Part shown: positions 50,341 to 63,873 of the stretch, piece by piece
Numbering within the stretch: position 1 is the stretch's first letter
How the letters are laid out: each line of letters opens with the position of its first letter
Assembly: GCA_003339415.1 (NCBI GenBank)
Contig: PDHQ01000005.1
Coordinates: forward strand, 439,424-503,423
Direction of reading: 5' to 3'
DNA: 64,000 bases
Source: Ophiocordyceps camponoti-saundersi (nom. inval.)
Taxonomy: Eukaryota > Ascomycota > Sordariomycetes > Hypocreales > Ophiocordycipitaceae
Made by a program: the position numbers and the translations under genes
Notes under the pieces: generated by a model
What the model was told of the DNA's origin: nothing
Databases searched by the model: none
Seen by the model: the letters and a program-made list of their open reading frames with translations, nothing else

Positions 50341-51624
50341 CGTATATTATTACCGGCGTGCCCCCTAAAGTAGCGTTAAGGGTAATATACCTTAGCCTTA
50401 GTAGCGAGGAAATAACCGCTACTATACCCTCTCCCGCCGAGGCTTCGGTAAATCCGGCAGCGGTATTTTAGATAGCGATAATAGCGGCGGCCCCTATTAC
50501 TAGGAAGCTTATAATAGCCTTATCGCCGCGGCCGTTAATAGCCTCGCCGCTACTAGCTACGGCGGCGAGACCCTTGTCGGCTACGGCGTTAATAGCCTCG
50601 CCGCCTCTACCTCCCGCGGCTAGGGCTGCGGGATCTACGGCACTTATAGCCCTAGCCGCCTCTTAGCTACCCTCGGGATCGTTATCTCGTAGGCGGCGGC
50701 GGCCTACGTATATTAGCAGCTACGGCTATAATATATAGTCCCGCGTACGCTATATGCCTCGTAAACTATTATTAGATTAGAAGCCTCTATTACTATCTCC
50801 CGCCTAGCTGCTCTCTTTAAGCGAGGTATATATTAAACCCTCTTAATTAGAAGGATTATAGTATCGTAAATTAGCTTATCGTCCCTCTAATATACCTTAT
50901 AGTTAGCTAGGTTATTAGTTAAGGTAAATTAGTAAGAAGAGGGTATTATAATAAGTAATTAAAGATAAATTTAGTATTATTTTAGGTAACTTATAGCTAT
51001 AAATATTAAGAACGGCGGTAAAGAGATATCCCTATTCCTTATCTTATTAGTAAGGGGGAAATAAAGAAAAAAAAAGAGATACCTTAAAGAAGGTAAAAGA
51101 CTATATATACCGTGATTTTTACCTACTATTTTCGCCTTAAAGCTCTTAGTAGGCAGTTAGCGATAATATCTTATAATATATAGTCGTTTTAGTAACGTAA
51201 AGAGGCGGAAAGTAGGGTAAATAATCTTTACGAAAAAAAAAGCGTGTTCGTAGAAACTTTAAATTCGCGCTAGTAATCGAGGAACCTAGCTACGGGGATA
51301 AGAGTAGGCTCTTTATACGTAGAAAAATTAGCTTTTTCTAGCGATACCTATATTATCTATTATATAGTAATAGAGGATCGTGAAATTCGTATTCTAAAGC
51401 TCTTCCTTCTTATTTAGCGTTTTTTAGTATTTTATAGACTCTCTAAGTAAGCCTTCCTAATTTAGGAATCACGTGGGAGACGGTACGTACCGCCGTGGGG
51501 TCCTATATATTATAGCCTACCCTATAATTTAGAGACAATTATTTAGGGTAAGCAGTATATATATATACCCACCACCTATTAGCCACCTAGGTACCTACAG
51601 AGTACTATAGAGTATAATAGGCAG

Positions 51625-51775
51625 GCATAAGGCCCTGCTACGGAAGGCATGTTTAGTACGGCTTAGGGCATAAATTAGCACGACCCCCCTCCCCCCTTCT
51701 AGATAGATTATTATCCTTAGGTTAAATTAAGCATAACTATTCTGCCGTTTAAGGCACTAATCCTTTCTTTCTAAT
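51625..51775 (+). repeat. R repeat, copy R1
   Basis: Begins GGCAGGCATAAGGCCCTGC and ends in TTTCTTTCTA. Moderately RIPped relative to R0. With R2 it could form the two LTRs of a small element of about 790 bp (51,625-52,413), but no clean target duplication is visible. Confidence 0.8.
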
Positions 51776-52249
51776 AACCGAGATAGGGGGCCGTAAGGCC
51801 CGGGCGACGACCTCTCCTTTAATCACGATAATATCTAATCTGCCTACCGCTACCGCTGCCTCTACTACGAATACCTTTACTTAATAACCGCTATAATAAT
51901 AATACCTCTAGCGATAACGACTGCTTATAAGCCTAGCTACTAACGCTGCTGCCTTTAAGGGCCTTTTACCTCTTTTGCCCTTATAGCTTTAATCTTCGAC
52001 CTTTTATAGCCTTAAGCGTTACTCGGCCTGCTAGCCTTTCTTTTATTTCTTTTATTATATGCCTTAAGTGGCCTCTTTTACCTTATATAGCTTATTTTTT
52101 CCAGCTCTATTAATAGCTAAAAATAGCCCGGATACTTATATTTTTTATTACCTATAAGGGCTTTTTACTAGTTAAATAGTGCCTTAACAAGGCTTTAAAA
52201 GATAAAGGGTTAAATTCCCCTTTACCTATATTATTAGTAGTAGACTTAA

Positions 52250-52413
52250 TAGGCAGGTATAACTTATAAGGCCCTGCTACGGAAGGCACGTTTAGTATAG
52301 CTTAGGGTATAAATTAGCATAACCCCCCTCCCCCCTTTTAGATAAATTATTATCCTTAAGTTAAATTAAGCATAACTATTCTGCTATTTAAGGCACTAAT
52401 ACTTTCTTTCTAA
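52250..52413 (+). repeat. R repeat, copy R2
   Basis: Same family as R0/R1, more RIPped; contains CCTGCTACGGAAGGCACG and ends TTTCTTTCTA. Confidence 0.8.
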
Positions 52414-52890
52414 ATACGGAGTATAAACTATATATCCGTATATACTATCTATATACTTATCTTTAATATATAATATAAGTAAGCGTATATATATATATAT
52501 ATATATATTATTAGATAAGGAGGAGGTATATAAATTATATTAATTAATATACTTACTTTTTTAAAATAAAGGGAATTATTATTATCTTTATATTATATAA
52601 TAAGGATTATCCGTATTAGCCTCTTTAGCTATAATACCCTTATAAATAAGCTTTTATTCTTATAGCTTATATATTACCTTAAATATAGTTTTTTTTCTTA
52701 TAAAAATTCCGTTTCCTAAGCTATAGATTTATTACTATAGTATTTATACGCTTTAAAAAATAATAAAAATATACGCTTAACTTACTCTTATTTTAGCCTT
52801 TTAATATACTCTTATAAGCGTTATATATACCGCCTTCTAACTTAAGTAAGTAATACTTACTTTTTAAAAAGCTTAATTAAGGTTTCTTAT

Positions 52891-55800
52891 TATTAATATT
52901 ATCTCTCTATACCCCTTTATATCTACTATATAATATATATATAGAGGATAACTTAGATATAGGGAAGTCCTTAATAAAATATATATTAGCACCTAAGTTA
53001 TACTTTATATAACTTAGGGGATAAGAGATATCTTAAGAAGGAAAAAAAGGGGTATAAGGGTAGAATATTATCTAGCTATATAGCCGCTCTTCCTTATATA
53101 AAGTAGGAAAAGTATTTATCTTTAATTATTATTAATTTAAGTTACCTTTTACTTCTCTTAACTATATATATATATAATAAAAACTATTTAATATTAATTA
53201 GTAATTATATTAGTTAATTAGTTAAATTATAGATTAGTAAGAGTAATAAGATAAGTTTTATATTATAATATAAAGCTTTTACGCTTATTTTCGTCCGATA
53301 TATATATTTTTACTTTTTTTTTTAAACCTTAATCTTTACTAAAAAGCTATTAAGCTTAATATTATTATTAATATTAAAAGATTAAAGTAATATATAATAT
53401 ATTTTAATATTTAATTCTTATTAAAAAGCTATATTAGCTTAGTGCTTTTTATTAACTTATATAATATTATTTTAATAACGTTCCGGTAGCGTATCCCCTA
53501 ATAATATAGCTTCTAATACTTTAGATAATAAGCCTTAGGAGGCTATAATTATATTAACTATAATAGATAAATCTCTAGCTTTATATAATAAAATAATAAA
53601 AGGTAGTACCTTATCCTTTTATATCTAAACTTAAGGTATAAATTTAATATATTAAGATATATAACTTAATATTATAATAGCCCTTAAAGGAATTAAATTA
53701 ATAATATTTATTATATAATAAATATATAATATTATTTATTTTAACCTTTATAGGGAAAACCTTCTTTATATAATCTAATCGGAACTTAAAAGCTAGACTT
53801 ATTATTAGCTAAAATAAGTTTACTATATATTTTTTAAAAAACTAACTTAAATTATAATTATATAATATATTCCGATTCCTAGAAAAGAAACCTTAATTTA
53901 GCGCTTTATAAAACTTCTTACCGCCCCGATCCCTAACTATATTATAACCCCTAACTTATTATAAGGTTTTATAATATAGTTAAATAACCCTCCCCCCTCT
54001 AAACTAACTTTTTTAAATTATATAATATATTTTTTACCTTAAGTATAAACTTTTAAGTTAAGATATATCTTAATATAATATAAAAGATTAGTCTATAATT
54101 AATCGTAGCTAGATAAGGGAGATTATAGTAGATATATTTAGGTTTTCCTAATAGCGCTTCGTTATTATACGGGGTATATAGCTAGCTTAGGAGGGGGGCT
54201 TCTCTCCCCTCTCCTTCCTCTCTTCGATAGCTTTAATTATAACTTTACCTTAGCTTATTTCTATAATTATCTTAATAAAACCTTTATATTAATTAAAGCT
54301 CCTCTTACCGCTAATTAAACGTAAAAGTAAAATCTTAGTATAGAACGCTATTAAATTTTACTTATATTAAAGCTATTCTTAGCTTATTTTAGCTTAGACT
54401 TTTAGCTAGCTATTATATATATTAAATTTACGATTAACGGAGCTATAATTAGGGAGCCTAAGTTCTAATTTTATTACGTTTTTTCTTATCTTAGTACTTT
54501 TTAGTAAATATTTTTTCTATATATTATTATAGCTATAAATTTTTCTTACTAGCTTAAAGCCTTTTTAATATATATTTTTAAGCTTTTTAAGGAGAGTTAT
54601 AAAAAGCGCTAAGTAGGTTTTTCCTTAATTAGAATATATTAAGGGCTATTAAAGCCTTTTAGAAAATATATTATAAGGTAAAAATATACCTTTTTCGAGG
54701 CCGGATTATTAAATTAGTCTAATTATATTAAGATTATTTTACTTTTATCTAAGCTATATAAAAAGCTATAAGAGCGCTTAGATTATAAGAACTAGCTTAT
54801 AATATATATAGCTTTCGCTAGCTTTTTTTAAAGCTTTAATAAAATATTTAGTTTTAAGAATATTCCTAACGCGCTAGTTAATTTACCGCCCCCTTTTTTT
54901 ATTAACTTAATAAATATTATATTTATATAATCTTATTTTAGTATTATTAAGCGCTAATATTATTATTAATATAACTAGATTAGTTATTTTAAGTATAATT
55001 ATTTAAAGCTTTATAAGTAAATAAGGATATTAAGGTTAAAGCTTTTTACGGGTAAAGCGGGGTAATTAGTAGTAAATTTAAAGTATTTTAATTAAGGGGA
55101 TAATAAGTAAAGAGGGATAAATATACGCTAAATATTATAGCTTAAGTAATTTTTAGCCTTATTATATTACCTTATATAAAGATAGTTTATATATAGCTTA
55201 AGCGCGTAAATTTATTAGTAAGTATATATTATAATTATATTACGCCTTAGCTTATAAATTAGCGCTAGTAATATATAATAATAAGTATATAGCTAGCTTT
55301 ATTATTTATTATAATTAAAATATCCTCTAAGCTTCTTATAACTAATATAATACTATTTAGTTTTATATATTAGCTATATAAATAAGTTTTTATTACTAAT
55401 ATATAAGTTTATTAATTCTTACCTTAAGCGGTGCTATAATTCTAAGCTTATTAAAATCTTCCTTATAAAGATTAGGGTTTAATTCTTTAAGCTATAAAAA
55501 AGCCTTTCCGCCCTCTTATCCTTATTTTTACGGAGGCTATTAAGCTATTAGCTAGGGATTATATAAAATATCTTACTAGCGTAATAATATATAATTTTTC
55601 TATCTTACGCTCTTACCTCCTTAGCTAGCTTAAGGAGGGGGCTATATAAGGGATTAGTTTATAACTAATTATAGCTAGATAGGGGGGATTATAGCGGATA
55701 TATTTAGGTTTTCTTAATAGCGCTTAGTTATCGCGTAAGGTATATAGCTAGCTTAAGAGGGGGGCTTCTCTCCCCTCTCTTTCCTTTTTTCGATAGCTTT

Positions 55801-57853
55801 AATTATAACTTTACCTTAGCTTATTTTTATAATCGCCTTAGTAAGACCTTTATATATAGCTATAATAAAGTATTATAGCGGAATCTTTATAAGCTTTACT
55901 TTATATTTTACTTTATATAACTTATATTTATAAGATATTAGCTCTTTTTAAGTTAATATATATATAGCTACTTTTAGTAATATTAACTCTAATCTTTTTA
56001 GAAATAATAAATTAAGCCTTTATAAGTATTATATAAGTATATTAGCTATTATTAATATAATAAGTAGTAAATAGACTAATCTTTTTAGATAAAGTTATAG
56101 CTTTCTTTAAAAGTTAGTAAAAAGATTAAAATTATACTAAGCAGCTATATAATATATTAATTAATAAGGCCTGGATTTTCCTTAGCTATTACTTATAAAC
56201 TAATATAATAAAAGATTAATTCTACGCTATTTTCCCTAATATCTTATTTAATAAGGCTTAAAATTACTATTTATATTTTATTAGATTAGATAAGCGTTAG
56301 GATAAAATCTATACTTTTTTAAATATTTATTTTAATACTTATATAAACTATTTATTATATTAGATAAATTAGATTACCTTTTTATTTAATATTATATAAT
56401 AGTAATACCTTAATAAGAGTATAATAAATATACTTAATACCTTTCTTAATAAACTTTAACTTATTTAATAAGCCCTTAGCCTTAACTATTAAGAGGAAAA
56501 ATAACTTTTTATTATTATTATATAAGCTTACCGCGGTATCCCTAAACTTAAATTAGCTATAATATTTTAAGATACCTTATATAAAATATTTATTAATCGC
56601 TTTTACTTTTCCCTTATTATTACTACTAATTAAATACTAAGCTAGTTTTTTATTAATTAGCGTTTTATTAACTATAATAAACGTTATATAAATACTAGCT
56701 TACTTTCTTTTTCCTATACCCGCTAATAATTAACTATATAATATTACCTCTTATAAAGATAATATTTCTAACCTTATATAATATATAAATATTTTATTTA
56801 TAAGAAGGAAGGTTACTAGTTTATAAACTATAAATTAGATAATATTAAGTATATATATAAGTAGTACCTTATTAGCTACGAGGAAACTAACTAATAACCC
56901 CTTATTAATAATAAATTCTATACGTTTCTCCTATTATATAAAGGGTTTAATAACTAGGATTCTTAGTTCCTTTAATTATATAATAATAATAATAAGGACT
57001 CTAATATTAAAAAGAAAATAATACGCGGAGAAAACGCTATTTTCTTTTTTATAATAATAGCCTATATATATTAACTTATTAAAGACGATATTTATTACCC
57101 TAAGTCCTCTGCGGTGCCCGCGGAATAATTCCTCCTCTCTAATATTACCCCTCTAAAGGCGGTAGGGCGCGGCAGAATCCGGTTTTCTATAATAATTTTT
57201 AATATTTTTAATATAAGGTTATAAACGGTAATATTACTACTTATTTTCCTTAGTAATATAACTATAAGGAACCTCGATAATAAAACTTTTATAAAGTATA
57301 TTATAAATTAAGTTATCTAATAATATAACTTTTATTTTTTAGCTAATAGCTTATTTTTACTATTTTATTTTATAATAATATATAAAGCGTTATTTACTTT
57401 TATATTTTTTTTAAATATTATACTTATTTAATATTATATAATTATTTTTCTTTAATATATTTATATTTTATAAATTACGGAGTTTTTTCTTTATATAATA
57501 TTACTTTTTCTATACTATCTCTTTTTATAAAAAGAAAAAGTTAAGTATTAATATTATCTCTCTATACCCCTTTATATTTATTATATAATATATATATAAA
57601 GGTTAGAGGATAACTTAGATATAAGGAAATCCCTAATAAAATACATATTAGCACTTAAGTTATACTTTATATAACTTAGGGGATAGGAGATATCTTAGGA
57701 AGGAAAGAAAGAGGTATAAGGGTAAAATATTATCTAGCTATATAGCCGCTTTTCCTTATATAAAGTAGGAAAAGTATCTATCTCTAATTATTATTAATTT
57801 AGGTTACCTTTTACTTCTCTTAACTATATATATATAATAAAAACTACTTAATA
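52891..57853. mobile_element. LTR retrotransposon (LTR5), hosts small element copy C
   Basis: Terminal direct repeats of 303 bp (52,891-53,193) and 308 bp (57,546-57,853), starting TATTAATATTATC and ending TTAATA. Perfect 5-bp target duplication CTTAT at 52,886-52,890 and 57,854-57,858. Without the nested copy C the element is about 3.2 kb, too short for a full pol. No RT motif was found in either strand by eye, so it is probably non-autonomous or gag-only. Strand not determined. Confidence 0.85.
54079..55854. mobile_element. Small non-autonomous LTR element, copy C (reverse, in LTR5)
   Basis: 1,776 bp, reverse complement of copies A and B, with LTRs at about 54,079-54,288 and 55,645-55,854. 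Target duplication TATAA/TATAG (54,074-54,078 and 55,855-55,859), the difference being G/A. Confidence 0.9.
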
Positions 57854-57858
57854 CTTAT

Positions 57859-59320
57859 AATAATTAAAGAAAGTATTAAGGGTTAATTTATTATAAGCTT
57901 TATATATTAAAAACTTTTAAATAAGTAATATTAGATAATAGTTAAGTAGTTAATCTTTTAGCTAAGCTCTTAATAAGGCTAGGTTTAATTCTTAGTATTT
58001 CCTTAATAGATATTTTTAAGAATTATTATATAAAGGAGGCTTTTAAGTTAGTAGCTAGCGTTATATTATAGCTTAGGGGATTAGTGACTCCTTTTATTAT
58101 AATAAAATAGCTAGTACGCGGCTTAGGGGTTTTCCTTAGTTTATCTTATTAGTAATATTTTTAGGTATTATTAACTTTTTATTAATTTTAAAACTTTAAT
58201 TTTACTTTATTAGATAAGTTTATTATATACTTTTAATAATTATAAAAATACTAGCTAAGTTAAAAAAATTAAAAAAAAAGTTTATAAAGGAAATAAAAAT
58301 ATTATAATTAAAAGTTTATAATATTTTAAAATAATCTCTCTAATTAGAATAAATAATAAAAAAGATAATTCTAAGATAAGGGTATTATTTAACCGATAAG
58401 AAAATAATTATAATAGTAATTAAAAAGTAATAAAATAAATATATAGCTTAATTTTAAGAAAGATTAATTAAGAAATAAAGAAATAGTAATAATTTAAAGT
58501 AATACTTAAGTTATAAATAATAAGGTTTATCGCGGATATATAAGTTTAGATCCGGTAAATATAATAAAGAAAAAATAAGTATAATTACCTAATTTAATAA
58601 GCTATTTAAAAGGTATTTTTTCCTCTTAAGCTAAATATAAAGAGTTAATTAAAAAGTATTTTCTTCCCTTTAATTACTTTAATTAATATATAGCTTTATA
58701 AGGCTAAGTTTCTTTTAAAATATTTAGAATTTCTCTTTTTAGAGAGGCTTAGTTAGTTTATTTATTATTATATTAAAAGTTTTAATTTAGCTAATCTTTA
58801 TATAGCTTAACTAAACCTTTTAGTATAATTAGTAAAAGTATATATTATTATAAAGAAGCTTAGTTTTTAATTTTAAATTCTCCTTCTTAATTTACCTAAT
58901 AGTTTATAAATTATTATAATAAATTATAATATTTTCTAATAGCTTAAATTAAACCTATTTATATAGCCTTTTAAAGGCTCGGATTTTCTTTATAATATAT
59001 AATAAGGCTAAAAACTTAGCTTTTTTTAAAAAAGTTATTATTATATTTTATTTTCTAAATTTAAAAGAGATTATACTTTTAAAAACTTAAATAATAAAGC
59101 CTTTAATATTTTTTCTATTATAAGTATTCTTAAATAAAGTGTTAGATATAGCTATAATAATTAAATTATTATTATTATAGCTAATTAAAAAGTTTTAAGT
59201 ATTATAAAAGAATTCTATAACCTAGTCTATAAATTAAAAATATTAAAAGCTAGGATTTATAAAACCTTATAATAAGCAGCTAATAATAAATATAGTATCT
59301 ATTTAAGTAATAATTATAAC
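57859..59320. other. RIP-saturated spacer, unidentified
   Basis: AT-rich degenerate sequence between LTR5 and the Gyp3-family copy. No terminal repeats, coding trace or non-RIPped island recognised. Confidence 0.4.
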
Positions 59321-62300
59321 TATAAGGGATTTAAGCTACGCTTAAATAGCTAAGTTACGTAAAAGTGCTTAGTTAAGTCCACGCGTATAATAAGCGCGGG
59401 GTATATATAAGTATATATAATTAGTTAGCACTACGCGTAAGATAAGTATAAGTTATATATAAACTATAACCTTAAATATATATACTATATATACTTTAAA
59501 ACCTCTTAAGTTATTCTATATTAATAAAGTTAGCTTCTTATAGATATTAAGAAGTATAGGACTTTTATAGTAAAATAATTTTAATTATAGATAACCTTAA
59601 TACTTAATAAGCTATTATCGCCTAGCTCTTAAAGTAGTAAGCTAAAATCGCGGAGCTTTAAAGCCTCGTATACTAATAATATTAATTTATATAGCTTTTT
59701 AAGTAATAGTAATTATAACCTTACTATAAGCTATTACCTCTTAGCTTACTATTTAATAGTAATAAGAACCTTTTTCTAATATAGCGTTTCTTTATATTTT
59801 ATAAGCTATAAGCGGACTAAGCTTTTATTAGTACCGCTTATAATTAATAAGTATTTCTATATTAATACTTATTTTCTATAATTTAAGCTAAGGTAACTTT
59901 ATTTTTTAAATAAAGTACTAAATATAAATATAACCCTAATTATTTCTTAAGTTACTTTAATATTATATTTACTAACTTATATTAGCACTAAATAGCTATA
60001 ATAAATCTTAAATACCTTATATAAAGTACTTTTAAGTTTTTCTTTAATTTCTTTATTTACTTTACGGCTAAGCTTATTTTAATAAATAATATTAAAAAAG
60101 CTAATAAGATTAAAATTATACGCCTTTATTATATTTTTACCTTAACTCTTCGCTAATATTATATAAGGCGTAATATTCCCCTAACTAAGTATATTATCGC
60201 TATTATTAGGATCCGCGCTATTATTATAAATATTAAGTTATTTTATTTTAAAAATAAAAGCTAGATACCCTTATTTTCCGCTTTTAAGCTATTTTAAAAT
60301 ATTTTAATAACTAATATATATTAAGCTAATATTTAGCCGTATTTTAGTAAATATAATAATCCCCCCTTTTAAAGCTAAAATAACCGTAGTAATAAGACCC
60401 GTTATTAAGTAATTAAGGCTACTAATAATAAGATTATAAAGTAATATACTAAGGGCCGCTATCTTCGCTATAGCGGTACCGGCTATTTCTTACGCGAGTA
60501 TAAGCTTAATCCTCCCTTATTAGCTTTTTTAGTCCGCTTTATAAATATTATAAAAGAGAAGGAGAACCTCGCCTTAAATTAGGGAAATAAATCCTCCTTA
60601 TATTAAGTCTCTTATAAGGGAAGGACTTTTATAATAATATTACTTATAAAATATTAGATAATTATTTTATAGATATTAGTTAGAATATAAACTTATTTCC
60701 CCTTTTTCTTTTTATATTTATAAATTTTACTTTTTTTATTATTATATAAGTAAATAATAGCTATAATTATTACGCTATTATAAGCGAGTTTTTTATATAG
60801 CGCTATTAGCTAAAGTAAATTCCCCTCTCTTACTTATAAATAATTTATATTATTATATAAATATATTATTAATAATATATATATTTTAAGCTATACTTAT
60901 TTATCTATTATCTTATTTATTTTATAGCTAATATTAATAGCTAGTAATTATTTATAATAATATATATAATCTTAAGCTTTACTTAAAACTTAATTCTTAG
61001 CTTACTTTAAATAGTATATAATAATATCTCGCTATATTTTAATAAGTAAGAGGTTATAATTTACTTTACTAATAGATTAGTTATCTTATACTCTAAATCT
61101 TAGTAAATTATTTACTTTATTATAGCTATCTTTAGCTTTATTTTCGCGGCCCTTATCCGCTATAAATCTTAATAATATATTAGTTACTAATTCCTTATTA
61201 TTAGCTTATAAGATATCTTTTATATCTTATATATTATAACCTTTACTTTAATTATAGGCTTTTTTTTACTTTTTAAAATATTAAATTTTACTAACCTTTT
61301 TAATAAGGAGAAAGTAAGTATATTACCCTTTTACCGCGGTAATTATAATTATTATATCTTACTTTACTAGGAACCTAATAGTTCCTTACCTTTTTTACTT
61401 TAAAGCTTACTTTATAATATACTTTATAAGTATCTCTTTAAGGTTCGGAAATAAATTATTAACTTAATAAATAAAAAATAAATCCGCGCTAGCTTATTAT
61501 TTATAGCCGCCCCTATCCTATTTATAAAAAAGCTAGGAAATAAATAACGCTTTTAAATTAACTATCGCGCTATAAATAAAATAATAAAGTAAGATTATTA
61601 TCTCTTTTTATTTATTAAGGAGATATTTTATAGTTTTTTAAATACTTATTAGTTTATAAAATTTAATATTTATACCGCTTTTTATAAGTTTTATATTATA
61701 AGAAATAAGGAATATTTTATAGCTTTTTATATTTAGTTTCATTTATTTAAATACTTTATTTACTTTTTTAGCCTTATAAGTATACTTACTATATTTTAAT
61801 ATTATATTAATATTACCCTTAGCGATTTCTTAAAAGATTTTATTATAATATATTTAGATAATATTTTTATTTATTTAAAAGGTTCTTATTCCGATTATTA
61901 GCGTAAAGTATATATTATATTTTTATTAAGCTAAGCTTTTCCTTAACTTTAATAAATATAATTTTATTATTTTTAAAGTTAAGTATTTAAGGTTTATTAT
62001 TTACGCTAGTAAAGAAATATAGCTAAACTTTACTAAAGTTTTTATAATTTTAAAATAAGAGGCGCTAACTTATATTTAAGATATATATAGTTTTTTTAAA
62101 TTTACTAACTTTTATTATAATTTTATACCTTATTTCTTAAACCTTATAGCCCTTTTAATTAAGCTTATAAAACGTAGCGCGCCTTTTTATTAAACTAATA
62201 AATATTAGCTTACTTTTAATACGCTTAAGTCCGTATTTATTTTTACCCTTATCTTTACTTAATAAAATCCGAACTATAATATTATTATTAAAGCTAACTA

Positions 62301-62349
62301 TTCTAATAAGATAGTTAGCGGGTATTTTTCTTAATTTAGCTTAAACTAT

Positions 62350-62550
62350 TCGGACTTGACCCTCAGGAACGGGGTGCCGGAGAGGACGAGGACGAGGTAC
62401 CTGTGAAGGTGTACATAGGTACTCTTGTACTCGCACGCCAAAACCCGCGAAGGGGAGGAGGAGGAGGAGGAGGAGGGGGGGCGGGGCAAAGGTGGTGGGT
62501 GCACTTGGAGATGGGGCCATGTACCGGTACCACCAGAAGCGACTGGGTAG
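62350..62550. other. Non-RIPped filler replacing part of Gyp4 pol
   Basis: 201 bp with normal CpA/TpG and an AGG-rich run (about 62,454-62,478), joined to RIPped pol at both sides. Relative to Gyp3 it replaces 38,685-41,875 (about 1.41 kb after discounting copy B). A 60-codon open frame here is incidental. Confidence 0.85.
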
Positions 62551-63873
62551 CTTATTTCTTTTATAATAATATTAAACTAATATAAGCTTTTATTACCTAA
62601 GCTTAATAATAATAATAAGACTTCTTAAATAAGTCTTACTAACTTACGGAATAGTTTTAAATTAGTAATTTTATATAGCTTAATTTTACTTATATATAGT
62701 TTAATTATCTATTTTAAAAGCTTAATTACCTTAAGGGTAAGTATAAAATAATAGCTATACTAACGCTATTTACTATTACTTTTAATATATTATTTAATAT
62801 TTACCTTACTTTTTATATTAACTTTATTAAGTATATTATTAGTAATTTTTTATTATTTTAGTTATTTACTAACTTTTAGCTAAATCCCCTCTTTTATCTT
62901 TTTTATAATAACTTATCTTTTAATAAATATAAAGTTAAGGAAATCCTTATTATAAAAAATACTAAAAGTTAGCGCTTATAAGGTAAAACGCCTTATTAAC
63001 TTATTTTTATAAAATAAAAAAGTTATATTATTTTAACTTAGGAGCTATTTAATAACTTTAAATATTATATAATATTAAATTATTTTAAATTTATATAAAA
63101 AAATATATATTTTTATAATAGCTTTAAATAAACTTAATTATATATTTATTTAAGCGCTTTTTATAGCTAATTATCCCCCTTAAGTAACTTTCCTCCCTTA
63201 TTATATAAATATAATATTACCCCTCTACCTCTTATTCTTTTTTATTCCTTATTTACTTACTTTTTCTCTTTTTTTATATTAGCTTTAAGCTAATATTTAC
63301 TTTCTCCGCCTTCTCCTTATAATTTTTTACTATAATTAATTAACTTAAAAGATTATTATAATATTAGCTATAGCTTAATATTAATATTAACTTATAATAA
63401 ATATATCCTTAAGTAAGGGAGGGCGTATTTTAAGGTAAGGAGAATATTTAATATAATATTAATAGTAAGAGTCTCGCCTATCCCGCTCCTAGGCTACGCG
63501 CGCTATACGCGGGCCTTAATATAAACTTATTTTATTAATATATAATAAGGGGGTAAAATAAATATTATATATAAGCGCTAAGTAACTAAAAGCTAGGTAA
63601 TATATATAAATTAATAAAAATAATATATTATATAATAGTAAGTAAGCTTAGTATATTATATAAATTAATTAGCGTTATAACTATTTAGTAAGAGATATTA
63701 TTTCTTTTTTTATTCTCCTACTCCCGCGCGTTAATATTTACTTAATAGTTTATAATTTAAATAGCCCGCTTATTTTACTATTACTTAAGAATTTATTATT
63801 ATTATTCCTTTTACTATTAAAAGAATATTTTATATTATAAAGTGAAAAAGTTAAGGCTAATAATAAGGGCGCC

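Larger units (their letters stand above)
49002..51557 (-). mobile_element. Tc1/mariner DNA transposon relic with TIRs and TA duplication
   Basis: Terminal inverted repeats of at least 24 bp: 49,002-49,025 (starting CACTGCTCACCC) and 51,534-51,557 (whose complement starts TACTGCTTACCC); the four differences are all C/T or G/A. TA flanks both sides (49,000-49,001 and 51,558-51,559), the standard target duplication. Element length 2,556 bp. It carries a minus-strand transposase pseudogene and an Ala/Gly-rich low-complexity segment at about 50,440-50,700. The outer few hundred bases at each end keep CpA/TpG better than the middle. Confidence 0.92.
51558..52890. other. Mixed RIPped and non-RIPped spacer with R repeats
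   Basis: Starts with partly unmutated sequence (CCACCACC, CTAGGTACCTAC at about 51,570-51,600), then R1, about 470 bp of partly RIPped unknown sequence, R2, and AT-rich DNA with an (AT)n tract at about 52,483-52,509. No gene supported. Confidence 0.5.

Noticed and set aside
52250..52413. R1 and R2 as LTRs of one 790-bp element
   Set aside because: Possible, but flanking duplications are not convincing; kept as separate repeats.
62403..62585. 60-codon open frame with polyglycine
   Set aside because: Lies in the non-RIPped filler and runs into RIPped DNA; the glycines come from an AGG microsatellite.
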